Shown: positions 7,691 to 16,562, counted from the first letter of the stretch. The stretch: DNA of 49,636 bases from Candidatus Moranbacteria bacterium RIFCSPLOWO2_12_FULL_48_12 (GCA_001784735.1 MFSB01000023.1:1-49636), one strand, 5' to 3'. Program-made: numbers and translations. The notes: a model not told the origin generated them from the sequence alone.

Positions 7691-9325
7691 ATGAAACGCT
7701 TCTTCCTCCGGGTTACCCAGTCGCTGGAAAATGCTCCGCTCACGCTCGCGACATTCGTGGCCAGTTTTTTCGCACTGATATTTACCCGCCTGCTCGTCGA
7801 GAACTCGCTCGGGCTGTTCGGTAACCATACCTTCTTTTATTTTTTCTTCGAATTCACGCACACCTTCCTTTTTTTCCTGTGCGCTTTTTTCCTTTTGGTC
7901 TTCCTCGTCCGCTGGGCCGGCAATGTCAATCTCGCCCAAGCATCGAACGTCCTCCTCTTCGGCTTTCTCGTCATCTTGACGCCCCCTATCATCGATACGC
8001 TCATTTTTCACGGAAGTGGTTTCTGGAGTTTCTATGAATTCGATGGTTTCCTCGGCCTCCTCAAGCGCTTCGTCACGCTGTTCGGTGATACGCCGAGTAT
8101 CGGCATCACCTACGGCGTGCGGGTCGAAGTCGTTATCGTAACGATCGCCCTCGGCCTCTACACTTTCATCAAATCACAGCGAATTAAAAAGGCGCTCATA
8201 GTTTCTTTTCTGGCCTACGCTATTCTTTTCATTCTCGGCACCTTCCCGTCCTGGCTGACGCTGTTCTTGCTCGTTTTCCAAAAAAGTTTCCTCGCCATCA
8301 ATCAGAACGACGTCGCCGCGCTTTTCCTCACACCGGAAAATATTTTCGCACGCCACCTGACAGACTTCCGCAGCGTGCTTAACGTGAAAATGAGCATCGT
8401 CTACGGAGCTTTCAGCATTTTGCTCGCTGCCGCGCTCCTCCGCCGCGAATATCCGCAATATTTCATCGCCCTGTGGAAAAATGCCCGCTTGCCGCAAGTC
8501 ATCTATCACGGCGGTCTCCTCTTTTTGGGTATGACACTCGCATTATTTTTCACCGAGGCACCTCTCACCTTTGATTTCTTCCATATCCTGAGCGCAGTCG
8601 TCTTGCTCTGTGCAGTCGAAAGCGCCTGGCTCGCCTCGGTCGTCGTCAATGATTGCTACGACACCAAGATCGATAGGGAAACCAATCCATCTCGCCCGCT
8701 CGTTCAAAACGCTCTCCCGCTGGAACTCTACAAGACTTTCGGGGCTCTCTTTTTCATCGCCTCGCTCATTCTCTCCGGCATCGTGAGTTTTTCGGCCCTG
8801 CTTCTCTTGCTCAGCTATCAGGCGCTGGCCTGGCTGTATTCCGCCCCGCCGCTCCGCCTCAAACGCTTCCCGCTTCTGGCAACGGTGTTTGCCGCTTTCG
8901 CCGGTCTTCTCGTTCTCATCACAGGTTTTCTCGCCGTTTCTCCCGAAAACGGCCTGCACGCCCTGCCGCTCCCGATTCTTTTCTTTCTTTTTGCCGCTTA
9001 TGCCTTGTGCCTGCCCATCAAAGACTTCAAAGATGTGCGCGGCGACAAGCTTGATCATGTCTATACTCTCCCGATCCTTCTCGGCACGGAAAAAGCCAAG
9101 CTGCTTATCGGCAGCCTTCTTCTCCTCCTCTATGTCCTCAGTCCGCTCATCTTGAGCGCCCGCTCGCTTTTCTTGCCCGCTCTCTTCTTCGGCAGTCTTT
9201 CCTTCTGGTCATTGCAACAAGGCACCGATGAAGAACGATCATTTTTCGCCTACCGCAAACTCCCCGGCATCATCCTCGCCATCACCGCCTTCTACGGACT
9301 GACAATTTTTTCTCTTCTTTTTTAA
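7691..9325 (+). CDS. UbiA-family prenyltransferase with extra N-terminal membrane region
   Basis: 544 aa. The C-terminal half is a UbiA-type membrane prenyltransferase: the first Asp-rich motif NDCYDTKID is at 320-328, the second, KDFKDVRGD, at about 444-452, with YSAPPLRLKRFP between them. The N-terminal 290 residues are another set of hydrophobic helices absent from ordinary UbiA proteins (about 290 aa), so this is a long fused form. Family members move prenyl chains onto aromatic rings or phospho-sugars; the substrate here is unknown. The stop overlaps the stop of rsmA on the other strand. Confidence 0.85.
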   Translation: MKRFFLRVTQSLENAPLTLATFVASFFALIFTRLLVENSLGLFGNHTFFYFFFEFTHTFLFFLCAFFLLVFLVRWAGNVNLAQASNVLLFGFLVILTPPIIDTLIFHGSGFWSFYEFDGFLGLLKRFVTLFGDTPSIGITYGVRVEVVIVTIALGLYTFIKSQRIKKALIVSFLAYAILFILGTFPSWLTLFLLVFQKSFLAINQNDVAALFLTPENIFARHLTDFRSVLNVKMSIVYGAFSILLAAALLRREYPQYFIALWKNARLPQVIYHGGLLFLGMTLALFFTEAPLTFDFFHILSAVVLLCAVESAWLASVVVNDCYDTKIDRETNPSRPLVQNALPLELYKTFGALFFIASLILSGIVSFSALLLLLSYQALAWLYSAPPLRLKRFPLLATVFAAFAGLLVLITGFLAVSPENGLHALPLPILFFLFAAYALCLPIKDFKDVRGDKLDHVYTLPILLGTEKAKLLIGSLLLLLYVLSPLILSARSLFLPALFFGSLSFWSLQQGTDEERSFFAYRKLPGIILAITAFYGLTIFSLLF

Positions 9326-10116
9326 AATATTTTTGCCAAACGCTCCCAATCTTCTACAGAAAGCGCCTGCGCCCGGATGTCGGGGCGCAACCCGAGCTGT
9401 TGCAATTTTTCTTCTACCGCTGCTTTCGCGATAGACAAACTGGAGGAAAGGTTGTTCACCAGGGTCTTCCTGCGCGCGGCAAACCCGGCTCGAGCCAGAC
9501 GGAACACCTTCCGATCTTCCTCTGGGTCATAGGCTCGCCGCGGGATGATCCGGATCACCGCACTATCGACTTTCGGCACCGGATCAAAAGCTTTCTTCGG
9601 CACGAAAAATTTCTTCTCGACAGTGGCATAGTACTGCGCCATAAGAGACAAAAGCGACATGCTCCCCGGCCGCGCTGCCAAGCGCTCCGCTACCTCATCC
9701 TGCACCATAAGCGTCAATGACACTGGCTGATGTTTGAGCGAAAGGAGCATCTTGATGATGGGTGCCGTGATGTAATACGGGATATTGGCGATAATCTTGT
9801 AGGGATGCTCGGTAAACCCGGATGTCTCGAGCAATTCTTTCATATCTATTTCCAAGATATTCCCCTCCAGGATAGAAACGCTTTGAGAATCAACGAATTG
9901 CTGCTGCAAACGCGCGACAAGCTGATGATCCAGTTCGATAGCCAGCACTTTTTCTACCCGTTTTGCCAAAACGGCCGTCAAGACCCCCGTGCCCGGCCCG
10001 ATTTCGAAGACCCAGTCTATAGACGAAACGTCTGCAACTTCAAAAATCCTTTCAACAATCTCAACGTCTTGAAGAAAATTCTGCCCCAGTGATTTTTTGG
10101 CTTTGACCTTTTTCAT
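9322..10116 (-). CDS. rsmA: 16S rRNA (adenine-N6,N6)-dimethyltransferase RsmA/KsgA
   Basis: About 264 aa from ATG at 10116 (MKKVKAKKSLGQNFLQD). The open frame extends further upstream to 10275, but the conserved family start is at 10116. The SAM-binding motif FEIGPGTGVL and catalytic NIPYYI (the NLPY-type motif) are present. RsmA dimethylates two adjacent adenines near the 3' end of 16S rRNA. It lies downstream of hisG on the same strand. Its stop overlaps the ubiA-like stop by 4 bp. Confidence 0.95.
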   Translation of the reverse strand: MKKVKAKKSLGQNFLQDVEIVERIFEVADVSSIDWVFEIGPGTGVLTAVLAKRVEKVLAIELDHQLVARLQQQFVDSQSVSILEGNILEIDMKELLETSGFTEHPYKIIANIPYYITAPIIKMLLSLKHQPVSLTLMVQDEVAERLAARPGSMSLLSLMAQYYATVEKKFFVPKKAFDPVPKVDSAVIRIIPRRAYDPEEDRKVFRLARAGFAARRKTLVNNLSSSLSIAKAAVEEKLQQLGLRPDIRAQALSVEDWERLAKIF

Positions 10117-10275
10117 GAGCGTATAAGATTTCCTTTCATTACGACACACAATGAATGCTAGCATACCCTCATTTTTAAGCAAAAGAAAGAAGCCCAGAAT
10201 TATCCTCGCGGGCTTCAGACGAACGGTGTGGTTAAACTTCTTGTTAACAGACAGATAAGAGTAGGCCTTTATCAA

Positions 10276-11178
10276 TTACCACTTTTCGATAACAGAAAGA
10301 AGCGGTAAAATAATAATCCCCTCTGCTCCTAATTTGAGCAATTTCGGAATAAGCATATTGAGTACCGATTTCGGCACTACTGATTCAATGGCTGAAAAAT
10401 CATTTATACCGGCCAGCGGTGAAACCGTCGGCTTACGCATCGCTGGCAAGAGACGAATGATCTGAGCCTGACACTTCAACGGCACATTCATTTTAAGGAG
10501 GATGCTCTCCCTGGCTTTAACAGCGCCGCTCAATTGATGTCTGAATCCTCGGATTTCTTCACTTTTTTCCTTCCTCACCAAAGCTTTTCGATTGGCAACC
10601 AGCACGATTGATGAGCTGAAGACAATATCTATGACATCCAGGTCATTCTTAGCAAGACTTTCTCCAGTTTCGGTCGCGCACACTCCCCATCGAAAGTGAG
10701 CTGGAACGTGCGCTTCACTGGAGCCGGCACTTGGAATAACTTTTATGCGCTTCCACAGGCCTCCCCGTTTGTTAAAAAACGCGCGGGTCATTCGTGGATA
10801 CTCTGATAATACTTTGATGCGAGGCATATTTTCCCAAAAGAAGTAACCATCTTTCTTAGCGCCAAAAAGTACGATGTCGACTTTCTCTCCGGAACGTTTT
10901 CCATAACTGTCCCTGGATGAAAGATCTTCCAAAATTTCCACTTTTCTACCACTCTCATGTACGGTGTCTAAACCACAAATACCGATATCGTAATGGCCCT
11001 GAGCTACGAGCTCCGGTATCTGCTTGGAACGCATCAGCACGGCTTCAGAAACAGATGCATAACCTTGGATCGGTAGCGTATGCTTTCTGCTTTCATATTC
11101 GAAGTTTATGAAAGCATCCCGTAGAAGTTGCAATACAGGTTCTTGTAGACGGCCAGTTGGCAGAGCGAGTTTCAACAT
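10276..11178 (-). CDS. hisG: ATP phosphoribosyltransferase, long form
   Basis: About 300 aa from ATG at 11178, chosen because GGAG lies 8 nt upstream; an in-frame ATG also exists at 11190. Motifs include ALPTGRL at the N-terminus, the GICGLDTV segment and the PRPP-loop-like SAGSSEAHVP. Length and C-terminal region (about 210-300) fit the long HisG with an ACT-like regulatory domain. The enzyme makes phosphoribosyl-ATP, the first step of histidine synthesis. No other his genes are in the window. A TrpR-like regulator lies just upstream on the same strand, separated by a terminator hairpin. Confidence 0.92.
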   Translation of the reverse strand: MLKLALPTGRLQEPVLQLLRDAFINFEYESRKHTLPIQGYASVSEAVLMRSKQIPELVAQGHYDIGICGLDTVHESGRKVEILEDLSSRDSYGKRSGEKVDIVLFGAKKDGYFFWENMPRIKVLSEYPRMTRAFFNKRGGLWKRIKVIPSAGSSEAHVPAHFRWGVCATETGESLAKNDLDVIDIVFSSSIVLVANRKALVRKEKSEEIRGFRHQLSGAVKARESILLKMNVPLKCQAQIIRLLPAMRKPTVSPLAGINDFSAIESVVPKSVLNMLIPKLLKLGAEGIIILPLLSVIEKW

Positions 11179-11228
11179 AGTTTTCTCCATCAGATTGTTA
11201 AAGGATATTTGGTTTCACAAAAGCAAAA

Positions 11229-11249
11229 CCCCTTCTTTTTGAGAAGGGG
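11229..11249 (-). terminator. Intrinsic terminator or attenuator before hisG
   Basis: Arms CCCCTTCT (11229-11236) and AGAAGGGG (11242-11249), followed on the minus strand by TTTTGCTTTT. It lies between the TrpR-like gene and hisG, so it either ends the regulator transcript or attenuates read-through. Confidence 0.75.
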
Positions 11250-11276
11250 TGGAAAAAATAAATACAACAAATATCA

Positions 11277-11585
11277 TCACGACCTCTTCTCAAAAAAAGA
11301 GTTATGATGATGCAGTCTGCTGAAAATTGTTTTATATCCGCCTTCTGTTCCTCCCAGCCACTTGGAAACCCGGGCGATAGTCGTGGCACTAAGGCCGGTT
11401 TTTTTCTGGATACGGCTATATGAAACATTCTGGGTCAAAAGAGAGGCCGCCTCGAGACGATTGGCAAATTCTATAATCTCCGTTTCCGTCATTAAGTCAC
11501 GCAAAAAACGCTGTGCTTCTTGGCGTGTTTGAAGCGCCAGCACGGCGTCTACTAATTGCTTCTTTTGAGGGGTTTTCCAGTTCAT
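11277..11585 (-). CDS. TrpR-like regulator of the YerC/HisR type
   Basis: 102 aa. It aligns by eye with the TrpR superfamily YerC/YecD group: FLRDLMTETEIIEFANRLEAASLL followed by the helix-turn-helix YSRIQKKTGLSATTIARVSKWL (about residues 55-76). YerC-type proteins have been linked to control of histidine genes in Firmicutes, and this gene sits directly upstream of hisG. A promoter with the -10 only 6 nt before the ATG suggests a leaderless mRNA, and repeated GTACTCCACT words in that promoter could be its own operator. Confidence 0.85.
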   Translation of the reverse strand: MNWKTPQKKQLVDAVLALQTRQEAQRFLRDLMTETEIIEFANRLEAASLLTQNVSYSRIQKKTGLSATTIARVSKWLGGTEGGYKTIFSRLHHHNSFFEKRS

Positions 11586-11591
11586 ACGTCC

Positions 11592-11620
11592 ACTTTAGCA
11601 TAGTGGAGTACTTTAGTCAA
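11592..11620 (-). promoter_or_regulatory. Promoter/operator of the TrpR-like gene
   Basis: TTGACT (11615-11620) and TAAAGT (11592-11597) with a 17-bp spacer on the minus strand. The expected start site falls at or next to the ATG (11585), so the mRNA is probably leaderless. Near-direct repeats GCACTCCACTT and GTACTCCACTA overlap the promoter. Confidence 0.7.
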
Positions 11621-11675
11621 GTGGAGTGCTTAGTGATCCTTCAACTACGTTATAGAAAAAATCCCTTCCTATCCG

Positions 11676-11711
11676 TTACAAATGTTCTAGCGGCCGCTAG
11701 AACATTTGTAA
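11676..11711. repeat. Perfect 36-bp palindrome with central GCGGCCGC
   Basis: Two 18-nt arms, left arm TTACAAATGTTCTAGCGG, perfectly self-complementary. It lies between the RlpA-like gene (3' side) and the TrpR-like promoter. There is no T-run, so it is not a standard intrinsic terminator. Same length as palindromes 2 and 3 but unrelated sequence. Confidence 0.85.
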
Positions 11712-11745
11712 GCTCAGAATAACGCGCCACCTACGAAAGTCTCAG

Positions 11746-12732
11746 TCAATTAATTATCTCTTCCATCGTCACGCCGATAACTCCGGCGCCGATAGAAGCG
11801 ATTTTTTGGAAGGCTACTTTGTCGAGATCGATGATGCGCCCCAGCACGAACGGTCCGCGGTCGTTTATACGCACGATGACGCTTTTCCCGTTCTCCACAT
11901 TGGTCACCCGCACATAACTCCCGATGGGGAGCCACGGGTTGGCCGCAGACATCGTCCCCGTAAAAGCATACCATGAGGCAGCCCCCTTGTGAGTTTTCCC
12001 CACTTTGACGTAGGTACCCTGGGTCGTAATTTCCGTGACGGGCGCCTTGATGGTTTCTGTTTTCAGAAGCTTGCGATTCACTTCCTGGCCGTCATGCTTG
12101 CTCACGCGATATGTCAGCCGGTCAATGCCTTTCTCACCCTTTTGAGTGATAATCATTTTGCGCCAAGAGAGCTTGTCGTCTTCATTCGTTTTCTTAGGGA
12201 ATGCGATCAGTTTGTCGACGGATTGTTCTTCTATCTGCACTCGCGTGATGACTACTTTGATGCCGCTTTCAGCAAACGTATCGCGACTCGGTTTGACGAT
12301 ATCATCTTCATCCATCGCAATGCCGCTCTCCTCAAGCGCCCGCCCTACTGTCATTGCCTGCGTATGGAGTATCTGTTCTCCCCCATCTACCGCGACCCTC
12401 ATTTCGTGTGCGCGCCCAACAAAAATGCGTGTTCCGGAAAAAAGGGGTACATCTTCATTTGGGAAAACGCTGTCTCCCTCTGACAAAGATAACTTTTTCG
12501 CAGCCAAAAACTCTCCGACAGTTTTTTCCGCCACATTAACAAAAGAAAACTCCAGCCCACCATCGATGACGATAATTGTTTTTTTATCACTCTTATTCCA
12601 CTCTTCCGACTTTGTCTTCCAAAAATAGCTAAAAGCTAGCGCGCTGAAAAACAGAAGTATGATGAAAAAAGAAAAGAGTTTTAATCCTTTCTTTTTCTTT
12701 TCCCTTCTTTCCATTCTTGATTCATGATTCAT
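11746..12732 (-). CDS. Membrane-anchored DUF348/G5/RlpA-like cell-wall protein
   Basis: 328 aa. A basic N-terminus and membrane helix (about residues 17-37) are followed by two DUF348-like ubiquitin-fold repeats (about 50-155), a G5-like region (about 190-245) and a C-terminal RlpA-type double-psi beta-barrel with GAASWY, IGSYVRVTN, VRINDRGPF and RIIDLDKVAF. This layout matches resuscitation-promoting or RlpA-like wall proteins that act on or bind peptidoglycan. The start ATG at 12732 has AAGGA 9 nt upstream inside the end of comM, and the genes are 3 bp apart, so they are probably cotranscribed. Confidence 0.88.
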   Translation of the reverse strand: MNHESRMERREKKKKGLKLFSFFIILLFFSALAFSYFWKTKSEEWNKSDKKTIIVIDGGLEFSFVNVAEKTVGEFLAAKKLSLSEGDSVFPNEDVPLFSGTRIFVGRAHEMRVAVDGGEQILHTQAMTVGRALEESGIAMDEDDIVKPSRDTFAESGIKVVITRVQIEEQSVDKLIAFPKKTNEDDKLSWRKMIITQKGEKGIDRLTYRVSKHDGQEVNRKLLKTETIKAPVTEITTQGTYVKVGKTHKGAASWYAFTGTMSAANPWLPIGSYVRVTNVENGKSVIVRINDRGPFVLGRIIDLDKVAFQKIASIGAGVIGVTMEEIIN

Positions 12733-12735
12733 GAT

Positions 12736-14259
12736 TCATTCCTTAAACCGATACTGGAGTGCCTCCGCCAAGTGCGGCACCAAGATTGCAGGGGCGCCTG
12801 CCAAATCAGCAATCGTACGCGCTACTTTCAAAATACGCATATAAGCGCGAGCGGAAAGTTTCATGCTCGTCACAGCGCCACGCAAGATTTCCCGCGTTGC
12901 ATCATTCAGCGCGCAGAATTCTTTCACCATATGGCTGGTCATTTCCGCGTTCGTTCGGCAAGCTTTTTCCGCAAAACGTTTTTTCTGGATGGCCCGAGCG
13001 CTCTCTACCCGCGTCCTGATGGCAGTACTTTTTTCCGCGCCGGTCTCCTTGCTCTCCAATTTCTCGAATTTCACCCGCGGCACATCGATATGCAGATCGA
13101 TCCGATCGAGAATTGGTCCCGAGATTTTCTGCCGGTAACGCGCTACCTGGAATGGCGAGCAAGCACAGGCGCGCTGCGGATCTCCCGCGTGGCCGCATGG
13201 ACAAGGATTCATCGCCGCCACCAGCATGAAACGTGCCGGGAACTGCAGCGACCCTTTGGCGCGCGAGACAGTGATTTCGCCGTCTTCCAGCGGCTGGCGC
13301 AGATTTTCCAGAACAGAGCGAGAGAATTCCGCGAATTCGTCGAGAAAGAGCACGCCCCGATGCGCCAGACTGATTTCTCCCGGCTTCGGAAACGTTCCAC
13401 CGCCCACCAGCGATATCGCGCTCGCCGTATGGTGCGGAGCCCGAAACGGCCGCGTCATAATGAGCGCCTTATCTTTGGGCAACCGGCCGGCTATTGAAAA
13501 TATCTTGGTTATTTCCAAGCTTTCTTCCAGATCCAACTTGGGCAGGATAGTCGGCAATGTTTTCGCAAGAAGCGTTTTCCCCGATCCCGGCGGACCGATA
13601 AAGAGCGTATTGTGCCCGCCCGCCGCCGCGATTTCCAGCGCCCGCTTGGCATGTTCTTGACCCAACACATAGGACATATCCAGTCCTTCGTGTTCCTCTG
13701 TAGAAAATATCACTTCTTCCCGCACAAAAGGCTCTATCAACTTTTCGCCACAGAGGTGTTTGGCAACATCAAAAAGATTCTTCACGGGAATAATATCAAT
13801 CCCTTTGACAAGTGCCGCTTCATAAGCATTTTCCTCCGGAACATATATTTCCGTAAAACCTTTTTCCTTCGCATACAAAGTGATCGGCAAAACTCCCTGC
13901 ACCCGGCGTGCTTTACCATCGAGCGCTAATTCCCCGATGAATATTTTTTTTCGATGATCAAAAGAAAGCTGTTCCGTCGCCAAAAGGAATCCGAGCGCCA
14001 TCGGCAAATCATAAATCGGCGTATTCTTGGGCAGATCGGCCGGCGCCAAATTGACTGTCACGCGACCGCACTGATGAGGCGGCTTGAAACCGCTGTTTTT
14101 GAGCGCCGCGCTGACCCGGTCACGCGACTCTTTGATCGCCGTATCCGGCAACCCGACCAACGTAAAATTATGTAGCCCGGCCGGCAAGACATCCACCTCT
14201 ACTTCCACAGAAACGCTTTCCAATCCGAGAGTCGTCGCGGAATACACTTTGGCTGACAT
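12736..14259 (-). CDS. comM: ComM/YifB family Mg-chelatase-like AAA+ ATPase
   Basis: 507 aa. N-terminal Lon-like fold (about 1-165), central AAA+ domain with Walker A FIGPPGSGKT, the LFLDEFAEF Walker B segment and a RIDLHIDVPRV segment, then a C-terminal Mg-chelatase domain. The CPCG...CAC cysteine cluster typical of the family is present. In transformable bacteria ComM is a branch-migration helicase that helps integrate incoming DNA. Ends with TGA, showing that TGA is a stop here. Confidence 0.95.
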   Translation of the reverse strand: MSAKVYSATTLGLESVSVEVEVDVLPAGLHNFTLVGLPDTAIKESRDRVSAALKNSGFKPPHQCGRVTVNLAPADLPKNTPIYDLPMALGFLLATEQLSFDHRKKIFIGELALDGKARRVQGVLPITLYAKEKGFTEIYVPEENAYEAALVKGIDIIPVKNLFDVAKHLCGEKLIEPFVREEVIFSTEEHEGLDMSYVLGQEHAKRALEIAAAGGHNTLFIGPPGSGKTLLAKTLPTILPKLDLEESLEITKIFSIAGRLPKDKALIMTRPFRAPHHTASAISLVGGGTFPKPGEISLAHRGVLFLDEFAEFSRSVLENLRQPLEDGEITVSRAKGSLQFPARFMLVAAMNPCPCGHAGDPQRACACSPFQVARYRQKISGPILDRIDLHIDVPRVKFEKLESKETGAEKSTAIRTRVESARAIQKKRFAEKACRTNAEMTSHMVKEFCALNDATREILRGAVTSMKLSARAYMRILKVARTIADLAGAPAILVPHLAEALQYRFKE

Positions 14260-14323
14260 ATTTGAAGATGAATTAGGAATTAAGAATTGTGAATTATGAA
14301 ACGGAAACTACAGATAAAGATAA

Positions 14324-15046
14324 TTAGCTCTTAGCTATTGTTATAAAACTTCTTCTTTCAAAGTTTGAAACATCCTTTACAAAATGTAATCCTGATTTTT
14401 TGATCAAAGCCTCCATCTCTTTTTTCGTAAAGCTTCTCAATATATGGTTATCATCCCTGAATATGGTTTTTTCGCCACCAATTGTTTCCTGGTAAATACA
14501 GCGCCACATGTATAAAGTTGGTATTGCTTGTTTTTTTGCAATTTTAGAAAGTCTTCTTATGATGTGTTTATTTTGTCTTACTACTATTTGACCATTAAAA
14601 TAATTTCCTTTGCCAATTTTCCCAGTTTCATAATTATCAATGAGTATGAGTCCACCGGATTTGAGATTTTTCTTGAATGCCCCCAATGCCTTCAGCACAT
14701 CTTTGTCCGTGTACATATACGTCATAATTCTTCCCATCAAAACTATGGCGTCCTGTTTTACTTTGAGGTGAAGGTCGCGCATATCCGACTTCAAACAAGT
14801 AACACCCGTTAGCTTCTTTTTTGCCTCATTAACCATCTCTTGCGTGTAATCCACAAAGGTTATAACATACCCTTTTCTCTTCAATATTTTTGCTACATCA
14901 ATCAACCCTCCGAAAAAAACTATTCTTTTGCATTTGTTCATTTTAAGTTGCTTATCTATCACTGTTGCTATTGTCGTATGCGGAAAGTATAACCTATAGA
15001 AGGAATGGCACACTTTAGACAAATCAGTATACAACTTATTCTTCAT
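14324..15046 (-). CDS. Class I SAM-dependent methyltransferase-like protein
   Basis: About 240 aa from ATG at 15046, after the stop of the HD gene. The glycine-rich SAM segment RIVFFGGLIDVAKIL, the acidic residue in VDYTQEMV and LKSDMRDL indicate a Rossmann methyltransferase. Substrate unknown. The gene is noticeably richer in A+T, with many Lys, Ile and Asn codons ending in A or T, than comM beside it, which could reflect recent acquisition. Confidence 0.75.
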   Translation of the reverse strand: MKNKLYTDLSKVCHSFYRLYFPHTTIATVIDKQLKMNKCKRIVFFGGLIDVAKILKRKGYVITFVDYTQEMVNEAKKKLTGVTCLKSDMRDLHLKVKQDAIVLMGRIMTYMYTDKDVLKALGAFKKNLKSGGLILIDNYETGKIGKGNYFNGQIVVRQNKHIIRRLSKIAKKQAIPTLYMWRCIYQETIGGEKTIFRDDNHILRSFTKKEMEALIKKSGLHFVKDVSNFERRSFITIAKS

Positions 15047-15056
15047 ACAACTTAAG

Positions 15057-15656
15057 TTACTCTTTGAAAAAATTCTTATCGACACTTCTGAAAAAGGAAA
15101 TTATTTGCTCAAGTAAATCTTGAAAAGACTTTTCATCAAAATCAACCTTGAGGCGCTTGGTATCCAGATGTTTTTTCCAACGCTCATACGACACCCCGCT
15201 CTTGAAATAGTAAGCATCTTTCGAAAGATACGTGTTGATAACCGGCAGGATCTTATCCAGCAGATAAACGAACTTCGCCTCCTTATCAGTAAGGGATTCA
15301 TATTTTTCGATCGCTTCGTGGAGACTCTGAAAATCAGGCAGTTTTTTCTTGATTTTTTCCAATGCTCCTTCTTCTCTTTCCTTCTGCGAAGCGATAAAGT
15401 CTTGAGAGTGATTGTACGGATCAGTATCTCCCGCGTAGACCTCTACAAGATCATGCACAAGCGCATACTTGAGTATCAAGTCTTTTTTCAAATCCAACCC
15501 GAGTTTTTCTGAAACATACCAACCAACCAGCGCCAGCTGATAGCTGTGTTCCGAGTCGCTTTCAAGCCTGTCTTCCTCAGACACTTTCACTGTCCTTTTG
15601 ATAGCGGTGAATTTATTCAAAAATTGTATGTATTCGAGCAGTTCTTGAAATTGCAT
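15057..15656 (-). CDS. HD-domain hydrolase (YfbR/HDDC2-like)
   Basis: 199 aa. The metal ligands of the HD fold are visible: SEHSYQLA, the HD pair in ALVHDLVEVYAGD and a downstream Asp in YLLDKILPV. This subgroup includes 5'-deoxynucleotidases such as YfbR that cleave dNMPs. The exact substrate is not certain. It is followed closely by the methyltransferase gene on the same strand. Confidence 0.82.
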   Translation of the reverse strand: MQFQELLEYIQFLNKFTAIKRTVKVSEEDRLESDSEHSYQLALVGWYVSEKLGLDLKKDLILKYALVHDLVEVYAGDTDPYNHSQDFIASQKEREEGALEKIKKKLPDFQSLHEAIEKYESLTDKEAKFVYLLDKILPVINTYLSKDAYYFKSGVSYERWKKHLDTKRLKVDFDEKSFQDLLEQIISFFRSVDKNFFKE

Positions 15657-15691
15657 AGTACTTTTCTCTTTAACTTCTTACGCTTTATCCT

Positions 15692-16108
15692 TTATTCTTT
15701 ATTCTTTGCAAGTCCACAGTTCCATCGGATAATGATACCTAAAACCCCGAGGGTGAGCAAAGCATCAGCAACATTGAACAGCGGAAAAAATGGCAGTGCG
15801 ATGTAATCCGTGATACAGCCAAAGAAGAAGCGTTCCGAGAGATTCCCTAGTCCTCCGGATAAAATCAGAAGCCACGGCCACTCTCGCAAAAAAGATTCTT
15901 CCTTCCACCATTGTACAACCAAAAAAACTGAAATGGCAAAGAGTGCCGGCCCGAACAACCATTTCGGAATCATCATTCCAAGCGGTCCGCCGTAATTGCA
16001 CAGTGCCGAAAACTCGTCCGCATCAATCACCCATAATCGCAAAAGAAAATGTAAGCAAAGAAAAAGGGCGACAAAGAACATCAATCGCCCTACTTTCTCA
16101 AACCTCAT
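15692..16108 (-). CDS. lspA: Lipoprotein signal peptidase (signal peptidase II)
   Basis: 138 aa, shorter than the usual 150-170. Four hydrophobic segments. The conserved catalytic region is complete: GGLGNLSER with Asn89 and Arg93, TDYI with Asp101, and FNVADA with Asn112 and Asp115. It cleaves the signal peptide of diacylglyceryl-prolipoproteins in the membrane. Confidence 0.92.
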   Translation of the reverse strand: MRFEKVGRLMFFVALFLCLHFLLRLWVIDADEFSALCNYGGPLGMMIPKWLFGPALFAISVFLVVQWWKEESFLREWPWLLILSGGLGNLSERFFFGCITDYIALPFFPLFNVADALLTLGVLGIIIRWNCGLAKNKE

Positions 16109-16146
16109 AGCATTGCCGAGTTACAAATTCATCCCGCTAAGCGGGA

Positions 16147-16491
16147 TTAGATGGCGGTCCGGGCGGCCGGGTACGCCTTCAGACGCTCAACACTGATTTC
16201 CTTGCCAGTTTTCTCGCACACTCCGTATGTCCCTTGATCCATTTTTTTCAAAGCGGCTAAGACGTCTTTCAGCTGCCCCTCAAGATTAGATTCCACTCCG
16301 AGATTGTCGACATACCCTTCTACTTCGGTAGCATTCTCGTCCGGGTCGGTACCGATTTCCTCAATAGTCGTTTCATAATCACCAATAACGCCCGTGGGTT
16401 TTCCAAGGCGAGCAAGCTCTACCTCTAAATGAGCTTTTTCTTCCAGTAGTTTTTGTTTGAGCTCACTCATGAGCGTGATATCCAGCGTCAT
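16147..16491 (-). CDS. DksA/TraR-like protein lacking most zinc cysteines
   Basis: About 114 aa from ATG at 16491 (ATG at 16470 also possible; the frame extends to a TTG at 16506). A coiled-coil N-terminal half is followed by TYGVCEKTGKEISVERLKAYP, which matches the DksA zinc-finger region. Only one cysteine remains where the canonical finger has four. DksA-like proteins bind RNA polymerase through the secondary channel; whether this one needs zinc is doubtful. A promoter lies upstream at 16534-16562. Confidence 0.85.
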   Translation of the reverse strand: MTLDITLMSELKQKLLEEKAHLEVELARLGKPTGVIGDYETTIEEIGTDPDENATEVEGYVDNLGVESNLEGQLKDVLAALKKMDQGTYGVCEKTGKEISVERLKAYPAARTAI

Positions 16492-16533
16492 AATAATCTG
16501 TTTCAAGAAATTAACCCTTACTTCATCGACTAC

Positions 16534-16562
16534 AGTATAGCGACTAATGTGCCGTTGAGCAA
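16534..16562 (-). promoter_or_regulatory. Promoter of the DksA-like gene
   Basis: TTGCTC (16557-16562) and TATACT (16534-16539), 17-bp spacer, minus strand. Confidence 0.65.
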
